Assembly (NCBI RefSeq): GCF_020283565.1
Contig: NC_060062.1
Coordinates: 17,890,127-17,954,126 of the forward strand
Direction: 5' to 3'
Length of the DNA stretch: 64,000 nt
DNA from: Trifolium pratense
Taxonomy: Eukaryota; Streptophyta; Magnoliopsida; Fabales; Fabaceae
The first letter of the stretch is position 1. Each line of letters begins with the position of its first letter. The notes beneath the pieces are model-generated. The model was given only the letters and a program-made list of their open reading frames with translations. It had not been told where the DNA came from and did no database searches. Shown here piece after piece: positions 8,876-21,100 of this stretch. The position numbers and the translations under genes were made by a program.

Positions 8876-11800
8876 ATGGACTCAACCGAAGACTTACACT
8901 TCTTGTTAACGGCGCAACGCCACGAACTCACGGCGGCGGAATCCATGGAATCCGATCTCGACTTTGCTTACCGTCTCCAATTACAGGAAGCCTTAGCCGC
9001 TTCTCTCACCAACCATCCTTCTTCCTCCTCCACAGACGTTATTTTCGAAGAACCGATCATCGACGACGACGACGCCGTTTTCAACGCAACGTCTCTCCAA
9101 TTGGAAGAGCTTGAAAAGATGGAAACGGAAATGCACGACAGGGAGCAGAGCGAGAGAGTAATGCGTGAGGCGAAGGATGATCTCCGCCGTCGAATTCATG
9201 ATCAGAAAATGGCGTCGGAGATTCTCAATTTTCCTGAGGAGGATTGGGAGGAATGGGGGGATAAATTCGAGAAACCTTTCGGGGAAGGTTGTTCGGGGGA
9301 AGGTTGTTCGAAAAGTTCGAAAAGTGGTAGAAGTGATGAAGGTGCGGTTGTTAGGGTTTATTTTAAGGGTTTAGTGAGTGAAGAAAGTGTGAGAGATGAG
9401 AATTTTTCTGTGGCTGGGATTGGTGTTGCTGTTTGTGATTTGAATGATAATTTGATATTTGAAGTTTCTAAAGCTGTTGTTGGGAATGGAACAAATAAAG
9501 TTGCTGTGGAACTTAAGGCTTTGATTGAAGCTTTCAATGCTGTTCTTGCTTTGGATTTGAAAAATGTTATTTGTTTTGGTGATCATTATCCACTTTTTCA
9601 ATTTGTGAGTTTTTCTTACTCTCTTTGTTTTTAACTTTTTGTTGATAATGATTGTATTCACTATGCATGCACCCTAGTTTAAATGTAGAATAGTTTAATG
9701 CAATGGTATGTGCTATTGTGTTTTGAAGAAGAGTGGTATGTGAGTATGTTGATAATTCGAAATGCATGTTTAATGGTTAGTTGAGATTCAAATTGTGAAG
9801 CAGAAGACATCTTTTTTAATTAGTGAATTGAATCTTATTATGAATAATAATATGCATGGTGGATAGGGTGGATGGGGTAGATGGAGTGATAAGGAGGTCA
9901 GTTCGATTCCCACCCTCCGCAAAACTAACAAAGACAAACAATATTGATTACTTACATTGGCCGTTTCAAAAAAGTATTAATATGCATGCATTGTCAATAA
10001 AACATTGATATTTTTAAGTAAAAGCGAGTGGCATACTGTACGCAAATGCATAAGGTATATGGGTATATGTGTTATATGAGAATAAGAACTCAAATAATGA
10101 CAAGAAAAGTGGCTGGTTGTACAAACTTGACAAAAAGAAAGTGGATGGCTAGACAAGTTTAGGTTTAAGTTGCGATTCATCAGAATGGATCAAGCTTCAT
10201 TCTTGGATTCATGTACAACATAGATATCATAGTGACTTGTGTGTATTGTAAGATAATGATAGCCATGTGCATAATTCAGACAGGTAATTGTTATAAAATA
10301 GAAGATTCGACTTTTAACGTTTGTTTATGCTAGGTTATCGAATTGAGATTCAAATTGTGAATCGGAAAACATAATTTTCTGAACGGTGAATTGAATCTTA
10401 TTAGGAATCGTATGATACCTTACCAAAAAAAATGTGACATTTAAGTACAAACTAGCGACACAGTAAAACTATGAGCTGATACATCATATTCAAACCTCAA
10501 AATAATTCAAGATTCAAGTCATAAATCAAATGAAAAAGAAAAGTGGCGGTTACACATAGTTGACAAAATAAACTTAGATGGCTACATTAAGTTTAGATAG
10601 TGGTTTATTCTTTATTCATTAGAAGGAATTGATATTCATTATAGTGATTCGGGATTCATGATAGTGAGTCGAGATTCATCATGAGATTCATGTCCAAAAT
10701 AGATACGCACTAGGGATTTGTATTGATTGGGTTCACTTTTGCATCGAATTGTGATTTGACTCGCATGTATTATAAGAGACTAATTAATAATAATGGTATT
10801 ATGTGCAATTTATTGCTTTAGTGCCGTTTTTATTTTAATGTGGCTTGCTTGATTTCCATTTGAAATTTTAGCATGCTTGGAGAATATGTTGTAATAGAAA
10901 CTGTCGTTTATGGTGGGAGAACGGGCTGGGGTTTTTAATAAGTCAGTCAGGGAGGTTGTGTCCTTGGACTGCTGTGTGGCTTGAATTGTACTTTGTTTGA
11001 CGCGTGAGTTTAAGATGATGGGAATGAGTGACTATGTGATAATGTTTTCTTTTTTGTGGAGGTTTTAAATATCTTGTTTTTCTTGTCAGTTAAGTGGAAA
11101 ATGGCCTGCAAAACAGAGGAAGATTGCTATGTTACTTAATCAGGTGAATCTGCTTCAAAGAAAATTTGCATACTGCAGTCCAAGGCTAGTGGCGAGACAG
11201 GATCTGAAATTTGCATTGAAGCTTGCAAAAGATGCAATTGTTTCTCAGTCCACGAGGCCTGCTGAGTCTAGCAGCGCAAAGAGTCTGAAAGAAACTTGTG
11301 TCATTTGTTTGGAGGATACCGATCATAGTCAATTTTTTTCAGTTGATGGTTGTCAACACAGGTATTGCTTTTCTTGCATGAAGCAACATGTGGAGGTGAA
11401 GTTGCTCCATGGAATGGTGCCAATATGCCCTCATGAGGGATGCAAGAATGAGCTTCTAGTTGACAGTTGCCGGAAATTCTTGACTTCTAAATTAGTTGAA
11501 ACTATGCAGCAACGAAAAGTGGAAGCTTCAATTCCGCATACTGAGAAAATTTACTGTCCTTATCCAAGATGCTCTGCATTAATGTCAAAAAGTGAAGTTT
11601 TAAACTACTCCAAAAGTCTTATGGGCTCCGAACATTCGTTACCCAAGAAATGCGTAAAATGTCATGGTCTTTTCTGTTTCGGCTGCAAGGTTCCTTGGCA
11701 CAGTGGTATGACATGTTATACTTACAAAAGGTTGAATCCTAACCCTCCAGCAGATGATGTGAAGTTGAAATTTCTGGCATCAAGGAGTCTTTGGAAGCAG

Positions 11801-13371
11801 TGCGTGAAGTGTAACCATATGATTGAACTTGCTGAAGGTTGCTACCACATGACTTGCAGGTACTCTAATATTTGCTTCTTTTATTTTCTACAAATATTTG
11901 CTTTGTTTTAACCTGTGTTATAATCATTCTTCTTCTAGAATCTCCTCTCTTTTTTCCTAACGAATAAAACAAAGTCATGGAACATGCATAATTCTCTCTA
12001 GACTTATTTTTATCAAGTTATCTGGCACCGAGTCATATAATGTGATGAGCAAGTACTGTTTGGGATTAATTCGCTTACTGGAGTTGGGAAAAATGTATAC
12101 CAGTTTGTGCAGCCTTACATTTTCTATTAATGGTTATCATATATACATATTATTATAGGATCCTATTATCATATTTCATTTTATTTTTGTTTTTTTAATG
12201 GCAATTGTATTTCATATTAATTGTTTCATATATATTGCCAAGAACTCCTGGCGACACTTTTATGCAAGTGCCAGATCAAACAGTCGGACCCTGAATGATC
12301 TTTCTTTTCTTTTTTTATCATTTCCATTGCACGCATAAGGCATTACTATATGTAAAATTGCTCCCAAAATAATAAAATATCTTTTTTCGGAATGGAATAC
12401 TACTGGATGCCCTGTTTTCGATAAGATTTTTACCACTGTGCCCAGTATTCAATGTTAACAATATGATGCATACTTTATGTATTTATATACATTAGCTACT
12501 GCAATTGGCGGATTCTACAGTTGATAGACACTTAAAAATACTTGACATTCTAATGACAACCAATGTCACTGTCACTTGTTAGAATGTCACCCTTGTTTTA
12601 TGAGTGAGGCAGTCATTTGATCGGTATCAGTTCTACAAAAACAAAGAAAACAAATGAGTTGAGTTTTGAGGCACTTGGTTCACTTTCCCATATTATTTCG
12701 AATTGTTACCAAACAGGTAATTATCTCACTTATTAGGATGAGGACTAGGAGTATCTCGTGAGCTTTTACTTTCAGCTGGATGCCGTGAATTGTCGTTGGA
12801 GTTTCAAGTGATTTTAAAGTGCTGGTCCACCTTTCAAAGTGGTCCATAGTAGAATTTGCCACTGAAATTATGTATAATTTTAAACTTGGAATATTATTTA
12901 ATTATACTGTATATAGCTAACATTTATGACAATGTTTAGAAGAATGTTGTTTTGAAATTTTATGTGCATTGTGAGACGAAGAGGTTGGCTATAGTTCCGT
13001 TGGCTATAGTTCCATGATTGGAGTTAAGGTAAGACTATTTAACAAGGAAAATATGTCTAGTTCTAGTCTTAGTTCATAAACAGATTTCCATGAATGGAAA
13101 TACAAGTCATTGTTAATGGGAAGCATTATATTTTGGCTTGTTGCTAATTTGATTTGTGGTCCTTATTATCATTATATAGTATGTTTTACCTTGTTCTTCT
13201 ATTGATTACAGATGTGGTTACGAATTTTGCTATAAATGTGGAGCTGAGTGGAAGGACAAAAAAGCAACATGTTCTTGTCCACTTTGGGAAGAGAACAATA
13301 TTTGGTTAGAAGATCGCCATGCTGAGTCAGAGGAAGATGAGGAAGAAGATGATGATGATTTTTATTATTAA
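8876..13371 (+). CDS. RBR-type E3 ubiquitin ligase with N-terminal RVT_3 (RNase H-like) domain
   Basis: The exons are 8,876-9,604, 11,090-11,859 and 13,212-13,371. Donors are gtgagt and gtactc, acceptors tgtcag and ttacag. The exons sum to 1,659 nt, or 552 aa. Residues about 165-300 form the RVT_3/RNase H-like fold (VYFKGLVSEE...AGIGVAVCD...ELKALIEA...CFGDHYPL). RING1 starts at C313 (CVICLED...CFSC), the IBR spans about 399-452, and RING2 begins at C481. C494 (EGCYHMTC) aligns with the catalytic cysteine that carries ubiquitin as a thioester in RBR ligases. The C terminus is acidic (EEDEEEDDDD). RBR ligases accept ubiquitin from an E2 and pass it to a substrate. The RVT_3-RBR architecture is a known plant family; the substrate is unknown. 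The first acidic residue of RNase H is absent, so nuclease activity is unlikely. All RING cysteines are present and no disruption is seen. Confidence 0.93.
9605..11089 (+). other. RBR intron 1 with diverged internal duplication
   Basis: The blocks gagattcaaattgtgaa...gaattgaatcttatta occur at 9,783-9,850 and 10,342-10,408. Blocks around aagaaaagtggc...ggatggcta occur near 10,103 and 10,535. The intron therefore contains a diverged duplication with a period of roughly 430-560 bp. At 9,890-9,922, gttcgattcccaccctcc resembles a tRNA B box, perhaps a SINE remnant. Confidence 0.55.
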
Positions 13372-15069
13372 GTGCTCACAACTTCACTGTCTTGACTTAG
13401 TTTTGGACTGTTGCTGGTAAATATGATATATAGTCATATTTTAAGGCAACCCAAATTTGAAAGTTAGTTGTAAATAATGAAGACTTTCTTTCCAGTAATC
13501 TCTAATTCTATCAAAGAATTGTGAAACGACTTTAGGGTTCAAAGAACACTTGTGACACTTTCTCTCAAATTCACATGTCTTTTTTTACCCAACCAAACTT
13601 TTGGAGTTTAAAATCTTCTTATTCAGTTTGGCCATTTTCTTGGCAAATGTTATAGAACTAGAATATGATAAACAAAAATTTATTTTATTTTTTATTATTC
13701 TCTCACACAAGAACCCGGATTTGGCCTGTCATTTTGGTTAGTTTTTAGGGTCGAAGTGGCGGAGTTAATTATCGATGTCATTATTGCCCACCGTAATCCT
13801 AAAATACGAGTGGAGTATTCCTCATTTTGCATGGCACGCGAGAAGAAATTAGAGGTGTGAAAAGAAATTCTCTTCCTTTAATTCATTCAGGTTTGGATTA
13901 GCTTATTTTTGAGCTTATGCAAACAGTTTATGCAATTTTTATGTATTATTATAAGTTTGGCAAGGTAGTTTATGATATAATAGCTTATAAAAATACAATT
14001 TTCACTAGTGTGAACTTATAAAATAACATAAAACCTAATTTATATTGCATAAAAATAAGCTAATTCAAACGGGCCCAAGGATGCTTTGATGATAAAGCTT
14101 ATGAGTCCTAATCAAGGTGTAATATACCTTGAAAGCAATAAATGATCATTATATACATATCATGTTTGTGTACTATGGGACTTGTGTTAGACAATTATAT
14201 ACATACCAGTTTATTTTTTTATTAAATTTTTTAAAATGTTATGTGTTATTCCAAAACTAACATTGGGAATGTGTCTATGTAATTAATGCATAACATTTGA
14301 ATAGATTACATTTTATACAATTTAATAAAGGTATAAAAGAGATTATCTATTTAATAAAGAATAAATTTAAAGAGTGTTTCTTATAAAAGGATCAATTTTT
14401 TTTCCAAAATATTCCTTATATATGGGACTGGAGGGAGTACATGAAAATGCTAACTAGTGTACTTGGGTACTATTTAAAGAGCCTAATATAGTAAAATGTT
14501 TTTGAAACTTGTGTGTTCAATCTTTTTAAAAATATAGAAAATGTATTTTTGAGCCCTAATTAGCATTTTCCAATATATAATTGATTTATGTCTCCGTAAC
14601 TCGTTCTCAATTAGGTCTCTCACTCGTTTAATATTTCAAATTAGTTTCTATGTCAAATATTTTTCAACTCGGTCCTTCCATGAACATTTGTTTTTATTAT
14701 TGTCAAATAAGTTTATGTCTTCATCTACTTTCTATGAAAATAGTCATTGATATTTTCAACTTACCGTCAAATTAATCTTTGTCTTTACCAATTTTTTAAT
14801 CAAATAGTCACCGTTTTAAAATTGACCATTGATTAGATGTTCTTCAAATTGTGTGATGTTATTGTCAGGTGATAATTAGCACTTCTCAACAACGTATTTA
14901 ATGGTGTTAGAAAACAAATGTCAACACAAAAATTAATTGATAAACATTTAATCGTGACTAATTCAAGATAGAATTTAATTGTGGTACACTATCAATGTAA
15001 AATTATTTTATACATGTATCCAATTGTGTGTTGTCATATCATTTAATAAATGTGACATGTCATGTGTAT
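13372..15069. other. Intergenic region with MITE-like sequences
   Basis: About 13,897-14,075 has matching ends (tttggattagcttatttttg and the inverse of aaaataagctaattcaaa), a common legume MITE family. At about 14,345-14,450 the terminal words atgggactggagggagtac resemble one end of a Stowaway MITE. No coding frame is supported. Confidence 0.5.
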
Positions 15070-15643
15070 TAAAACATAGGAAAATGCTAAACAGTGTCCC
15101 CGGGGGGTGTGGTTATGGTGCATAAGCCCAAACTTATGCACCATGCATAAACTTGCTTCCTACACCTACCATATTTGCTTCCTACACCAAAAGTCAACCA
15201 AAGGTCAGCCCAAGCCCAAAATTAGGCAATCCATTACTCGCGCGCCCCCCATATACTACCCCATTACTTGCGCCCCCCCCCCTTTTGCTTAGCGCACCCC
15301 TCATTTTTTTTCTTCTTTTTCTCCTAGATTTCTTGTGAGCCCCCCAATTTTTTTTCCTCTCCTAGATTTCTAGCGCGTCCCCAATTTTTTTCCCTCCTCC
15401 AAACTTCTAGCGCACCCCTCCCCAAATTTCTAGCGCGCCCCCCGTTTCCAATTAAATAATAACTTTTGTTCCTTTGAAGTATATATTATAAAAATCCATT
15501 TTTAATTAATTTTCGTCATACACACCCTCGAAGCCCAACATAATAACGAATGGTTCATGTATATATAAAGCATACTTGTCAAACATACAATTTAATTTTA
15601 AGTTTTATCAATCATAATCACAATATAAATAAAATTTCATACA

Positions 15644-15648
<5 letters not shown>

Positions 15649-15699
<51 letters not shown>
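15649..15699. repeat. (TA)n microsatellite
   Basis: An uninterrupted run of about 25 TA units inside the MULE-type element. Confidence 0.95.
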
Positions 15700-15703
<4 letters not shown>

Positions 15704-15856
15704 TTTTCTTTACAATAAAGAAATGATCGAATCCAATATCTCATGCATACTATCCAATTTTTTTTCAACTAAACTAACCCTAATTGCTTTATATGATTTT
15801 TTGCTTTATGTAGCATGGTTTTGTAAAATGGTTATGTGATGTTTTATTTAATAACA

Positions 15857-16388
15857 ATGGTTTCAATGTATAACATCTTGGCACTAATGCCCATATGAAA
15901 CCATTTAACTAAAATAATGGTTTCAGTGTATAACGCTATGAAACCATTTAACTAGACTAATGGTTTCAGTGTATAACATCTTGAAACCAAATAACAAAAC
16001 TAATAGTTTCAGTGTATAACAGTATGAAACCATTTAACTAGACAAATGGTTTCAGTGAATAACATCTTGAAACCAATTAAAAGGACTAATGGTTTCAATG
16101 TATAATATATTGGCACTAATGCTCATATAAAACCATTTAACTATAATAATGGTTTCAGTGTATAACAGTATCAAACCATTTAACTAGACAAATGGTTTCA
16201 ATGAATAACATCTTGAAACCAATTAACAAGATTAATGGTTTCAGTGTATAACATTTTGACACTAATGCTCATATAAAACCATTTAACTATAATAATGGTT
16301 TCGGTGTATAACGCCATGAAACCATTTAACTAGACTAATGATTTCAGTATATAACAGTATGAAACCATTTTTGCTGTGGAATGGTTTC
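15857..16388 (+). repeat. Tandem array of short hairpin units (ggtttca...tgaaacc)
   Basis: About a dozen units each begin atggtttcagtgtataac and end with tgaaaccatttaacta, so each can fold on itself. Spacing alternates between about 43 bp and about 60 bp; the long units add ggcactaatgctcatat. Units differ by a few bases. The array lies within the MULE-type element. Unlike a CRISPR, there are no unique spacers and the flanks of every repeat are themselves repeated. Confidence 0.85.
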
Positions 16389-17234
16389 AAAGAGTTGTTC
16401 TCCAAAAACATATTTAACCCTTAATAAAAATTGTGAAATAAATTTAAATTTTTAAGACGATATAAAACCGAAGAGAGTGAGGTATCCCCAACCGTTCCAA
16501 ATAATTCAAAATACCCTAAATAAAATTTTGGGAAAATTTTATTAATATCTTATATTTATAAAAGCATATTTAGCTCATTTAATTAACTAAAAATAGTTTC
16601 AGGTCTCAGAAAAATATCAAACTGGTCCCAAAATTCTCAGAAAATTATTTACTATTTTTATGTAAAAATAATAAAAAAATTTGGAGTCTCCTTGGCACCG
16701 CACGCGCCGCAGTGAGAGTGGGCGTGGACGCGCGTCACTGTTCATCATCTTCCTCACCCATTTTCTGCAGAAACGGGTCACGACGACCCGGTTCGTCGAC
16801 CCGGTTCGTTCTCTCTCAATAATTAACGAAACTCGACGTTCTTTATACCGTTTTGATCGTCGTTCGATTTTATGAATGTTTCCGGTATTAATTTTTGAAA
16901 TCGGTGATCGAATCGCATGTAAAATGTGGCCGAAATTGAGCAAACAAAAATATAAAGTTCTTTAGTTATGATTATTACATGTGTAAAATCATCTGATGGC
17001 TGTGAATGACTTATGCACCATACATAAGAAAAGGCTTATGCATATTAACTATTGCCCCCCCGGGGCACTAGTTAAGGATACAAATATAGAAGTTTTATCT
17101 CGTAAATTGTGCATTCAATGTTTTAATGATGTGAAAAGTTATTCTCTCTCATCATTAACTTTATCATTTGTTTCCTTTTTTAGTATGTTTAACTAGTGCC
17201 CTAGGGGCACTGTTTAGCATGACCCTAAAACATA

Positions 17235-18151
17235 TTACATACATGTAAAATAATTTCATACCAATCCCAAAAAAAATTAATTTCATACCATATTGCAAAA
17301 AAAAAAAAAAAAATTCATACCAACAATGTACTCCTATATAAATTAAATTTCTTCAAAATATTAAATTTAAGAAAGTCAAAAATCTTTTTCTTAAGCATTA
17401 AATTCGAGTTATATTATATATCGAGAATCAATTTGGTGGTTAGATATAGATGATAAATTTAAAAAAAAGGTTAAGAAAAAAGGTAGACCATTGCTGAGTG
17501 TGAGTGGTCCATCATCTCCATTAAATCCCAAAACTCATTCTTAGGCTAAAATAACGGATAAGTTGCTTTATAACGGATAAGTTTATACCGAATAAACTAA
17601 TTGATTGAGTTTATAGAATTTGATAAAATTAGTAGTTGAACTATCTCATAAGTATAAAGTGATATAAAAAATATATATTTAATTAATATTATTTTTTTCA
17701 AATAAGATGACATATTTATAAAAGTGGAAGAAAAAATGATAAACCCTAAATTATAAACTCAAAAACTACTTGAAATAGTGTTTAAAAAATCAACTATAAA
17801 CTAGTAAAATAATCTATAAGTTTTTTTTTTTTTTACCAAATAGATATTTTTGGATCATCTGAGCTTATAAACTAGTATAAGCTATAAGCTCAAAAATATG
17901 ATATTACCAAACTGATTCTTCACTCACTCACTCTCACTCACCAGTCACCACCATCTTTGTCATTTCTTTTGGGTCCATTTCTTTGTCAATATATTCACAA
18001 TAAATTCTCCTTAATTTCCACCACATCACACACCACCACTCAAATTTCAAATAAAACAATAAATATTCTACCAGTATTTACATTTCCATATTTTTCTCTT
18101 TCATTAAAAAATGTGGGTATCTCTGTGATCCCAACTTCCAAAATCATCATC
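17235..18151. other. Upstream region of the hydrolase gene
   Basis: AT-rich. About 17,545-17,910 has the look of the legume ataagctt-rich MITE family (cggataagtt... and ...aagctataagctc) with possible attctt flanks. No gene is supported; the open frame that enters the hydrolase exon starts upstream of its ATG only by chance. Confidence 0.4.
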
Positions 18152-21100
18152 ATGAATCAAAGAGAGTGGGTAAGATTCAAAATCTGTGTAAGGGAATTCA
18201 TGATTGGGGTTTCAGAGTTATCAGTTGAGTTTGCCAAAGGTTGCAGAGACATAGTGAAACAAAGCTTAGTCAATGAAGATTCCTTAATTGTAAGAAAATT
18301 TGGAAAAAGTTCTTACATTGGGAAGAGAGTAAGAGATTCATGTAACAAGATTTTCGAAAAATTGAGTTTTTTTAATCAGTATTTGCCTGAAGATAAAGAC
18401 CCACTTCATGCTTGGTCTGTTATATTGTTGGTTTCTTTACTTGCTTTCTCAGGTTAATTTCAATGCCCCATTTGTTTCCTTTTTTGAGGGTTTGTAATTA
18501 AATATCATAAAGTTTGAATCTTTTTGTTAATTATGAAGTTGTGGATTCTTAATTAAAGCTATAATTGAATTCAATTTACATATTTTGATGTTGGTGGATT
18601 GTATTAGGAATAGGTCAATGTAGGCATGGTTCTAAATTGGGATCGTAGTTGCGGTTATGCTGTGAATCGTGATATTGTGATGAAATGTGGGTGTTTGTGA
18701 CCGTAATTTGGTTGCGATGTTGTTGTGAAGACTTCTAAAACTTTTATATTGTGGTCGCAATTGTAGTTGTAGACTGCAATTTAGAACTATGAATGTAGGT
18801 TTTAAATCGAGGTTGTGTTGTTCCCGTGTTTGATTTTAATGGTTGGTCTAGCTTCGTGTTGTGGAGACATTAAAATTAGGGTCAGTTTGGGTTATTGCCG
18901 TCCAATTTCTGAAACCCTGACTCTCAATGTTTTATGCTGGAATCCTAGAAGGATTTATTGTGTTGTAGTTTTTAGGTTGTTTGATTTTTCGTAGAAGTTA
19001 ATATTATATGTGTGATGTTTGGTCTCCTCGAGACGAGATTATCTGATTGACATTATTTGGTTGATTTATTTGCAGCTTTGTATGTAAATTTTGAGCATGA
19101 TCCATCTGCCCCACTTGTGAAACAAGTATTTTTGCATCCTGCTAATGCTACCCGCATTGTACTTCCCGATGGAAGATACATCGCATATAAGGAGCAAGGT
19201 GTTTCGGCTGACAGAGCTAGATTTTCAATTATTGCTCCTCATACTTTTCTTTCCTCAAGGCTTGCAGGTTGTTTGAACTTTAAAGCTTTGGTTGTTTCTT
19301 TTGAGGTTTTTGTGTTGACCCTTAGTTTGAAGCTTTGTTGAAGGTTTCTATTTTTAAAATTGTGTTCGAAATTAGGAATTCCTGGAGTTAAAGATTCACT
19401 GCTGGAAGAGTTCGGCATTCACTTGCTCACTTATGATCTGCCTGGTTTTGGTGAGAGTGATCCTCATCCCAAGCGAAATCTGGAATCCTCAGCAATAGAT
19501 ATATCGGTTTTAGCCGATGCTCTTGGTGTTGACAAGTTTTGGGTTATTGGTTACTCTAGTGGAAGCAAGCATGCTTGGGCTGCACTTAGATACATACCTG
19601 ATAGACTTGCAGGTATTAATGTCATTTTTGTCTTATACTATTTATTTACATACAACTTTTACCTCGACGAAATTTGGAGCTTTCATAGTCACTCTCTAGT
19701 TCATTCACCTTCTGACTAACAACTACCATGTTCTTATGATTTAGTAGTGTTCTTCATTTCATTTTGTTGAAGACTTCAGTTTTTCCCCCTTACATTTGGA
19801 TGCAAATACTACCATTCTAAAAAATATTATTGAACAGTATATGTGTGTCGCATCAACAAAACAGGGTTTTCAGAGAGAATAAACATGTGCCAGCTATGTA
19901 GCACCACACTGTAAATGGCATGTCTGGTGTCTGACACTGTCACAACACCGGCACATATGGTTACATTTAATCATTTCCATTTTCTCAAATTATTACCAGT
20001 CTCTATGTGTCCGTGTCATGTTCAATGTCCGTGTTTGTTTCGGTGCTTCATACTAGTGTTCCAAGCATTATGAAATTGATCAGTCAGATGCCGTGTATTA
20101 ACTCTCAGGTGCTGCCATGTTTGCCCCCATGGTGAATCCATATGATCCTTTGATGACAAACGAAGAGAGACGAAGAACATGGAACAAATGGACGCGAAAA
20201 AGAAAATTGATGTACTTCTTAGCTCGAAGGTTTCCTAGACTTCTTTCTTTCTTCTACCAGCGAAGTTTCTTGTCAGGGAAGCATGGTCAGATTGATCGGT
20301 GGCTGTCTTTATCTCTTGGAAGTAGGGTAAGGGAAGCTTTGCTTATCTCTTTTTTGTCTTACTCAACGTGTACATATATGGCTTTTAGTGTTCTGCATTT
20401 CTATTGATGTACACTTTGGCCTATTCGGATAAATTGCTTAATTAAGTGCTTATAGCTTAAATGCTATAAGCAAATATTATATAAGTACTTGTGTATAAGC
20501 TATTTTTGTAACAAAAAGATAAAGTTAAGTCAAGTTGTTTTCATAAACTATCCTGGAGAGCTTATAAATATAAGTTGAGTACAACTCACGGACATGTCAT
20601 AAGCTGTTTCTAAGCTGTCCAAAACAGTCTCACAAGTGCTTTTGCTTGTAGATAAGCTCAAATAATTCAACCCAAACAGACCCTTAATATTTGTCATCTA
20701 TAGTTAGATGGATTGAGTATTAGAGGTACAATTGATTCTGATAAGAATATATGGTAGAGGGCTTATGCTCAAAAAAGTTGTTGGCACTTGGCATGATTCA
20801 TTTCTGTTCTGCCTTTGCTTAAATGTCAAAGTAAGCATAAGTTATTATTACTATTGGACTTTTGTTGAAATCGATAGCAGTAAAACACTTTAAACATGCA
20901 TTGAAATTACAGAGCCCAAGCTCGTTAATCTAGTTAATTACGTGTAATGTAAAATCTGTGTTTCCAAAAGTTGGTTCCGATGGCTCAGGCTATCCCAAGA
21001 GTTTTAAATATATAACTTGTACATTTTCTCATGGAAGATCTAATGCCCTTTTCAGGATAAAGCACTACTGGAAGATCCAATCTATGAGGAATTCTGGCAA

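Larger units (their letters stand above)
15079..17225. mobile_element. MULE-type nonautonomous element, 2.15 kb, composite
   Basis: The element is flanked by a perfect 9-bp target duplication, taaaacata (15,070-15,078 and 17,226-17,234), the length typical of Mutator-like elements. The termini are inverted (ggaaaatgctaaacagtg and the complement of cactgtttagcatgaccc). A short version of the same family sits at 45,938-46,118, so this copy looks like that short MITE enlarged by about 1.9 kb of insert. The insert is itself bounded by ggtgcataag/cttatgcacc palindromes (15,118-15,150 and about 17,008-17,045). It contains a C-rich tract, a TA microsatellite and a hairpin array. No transposase is encoded. 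Confidence 0.8.

Noticed and set aside
9880..9930. A tRNA gene
   Set aside because: Only a B-box-like word is present; there is no cloverleaf or A box at the right distance.
15857..16388. CRISPR-like regular repeats
   Set aside because: This is a plant nuclear region, the spacers are not unique, no cas genes are present, and each unit is a palindrome inside a transposon.
17957..18151. N-terminal extension of the hydrolase by 65 codons
   Set aside because: No ATG opens it; the stretch is pyrimidine-rich leader, and the ATG at 18,152 gives a normal N terminus.
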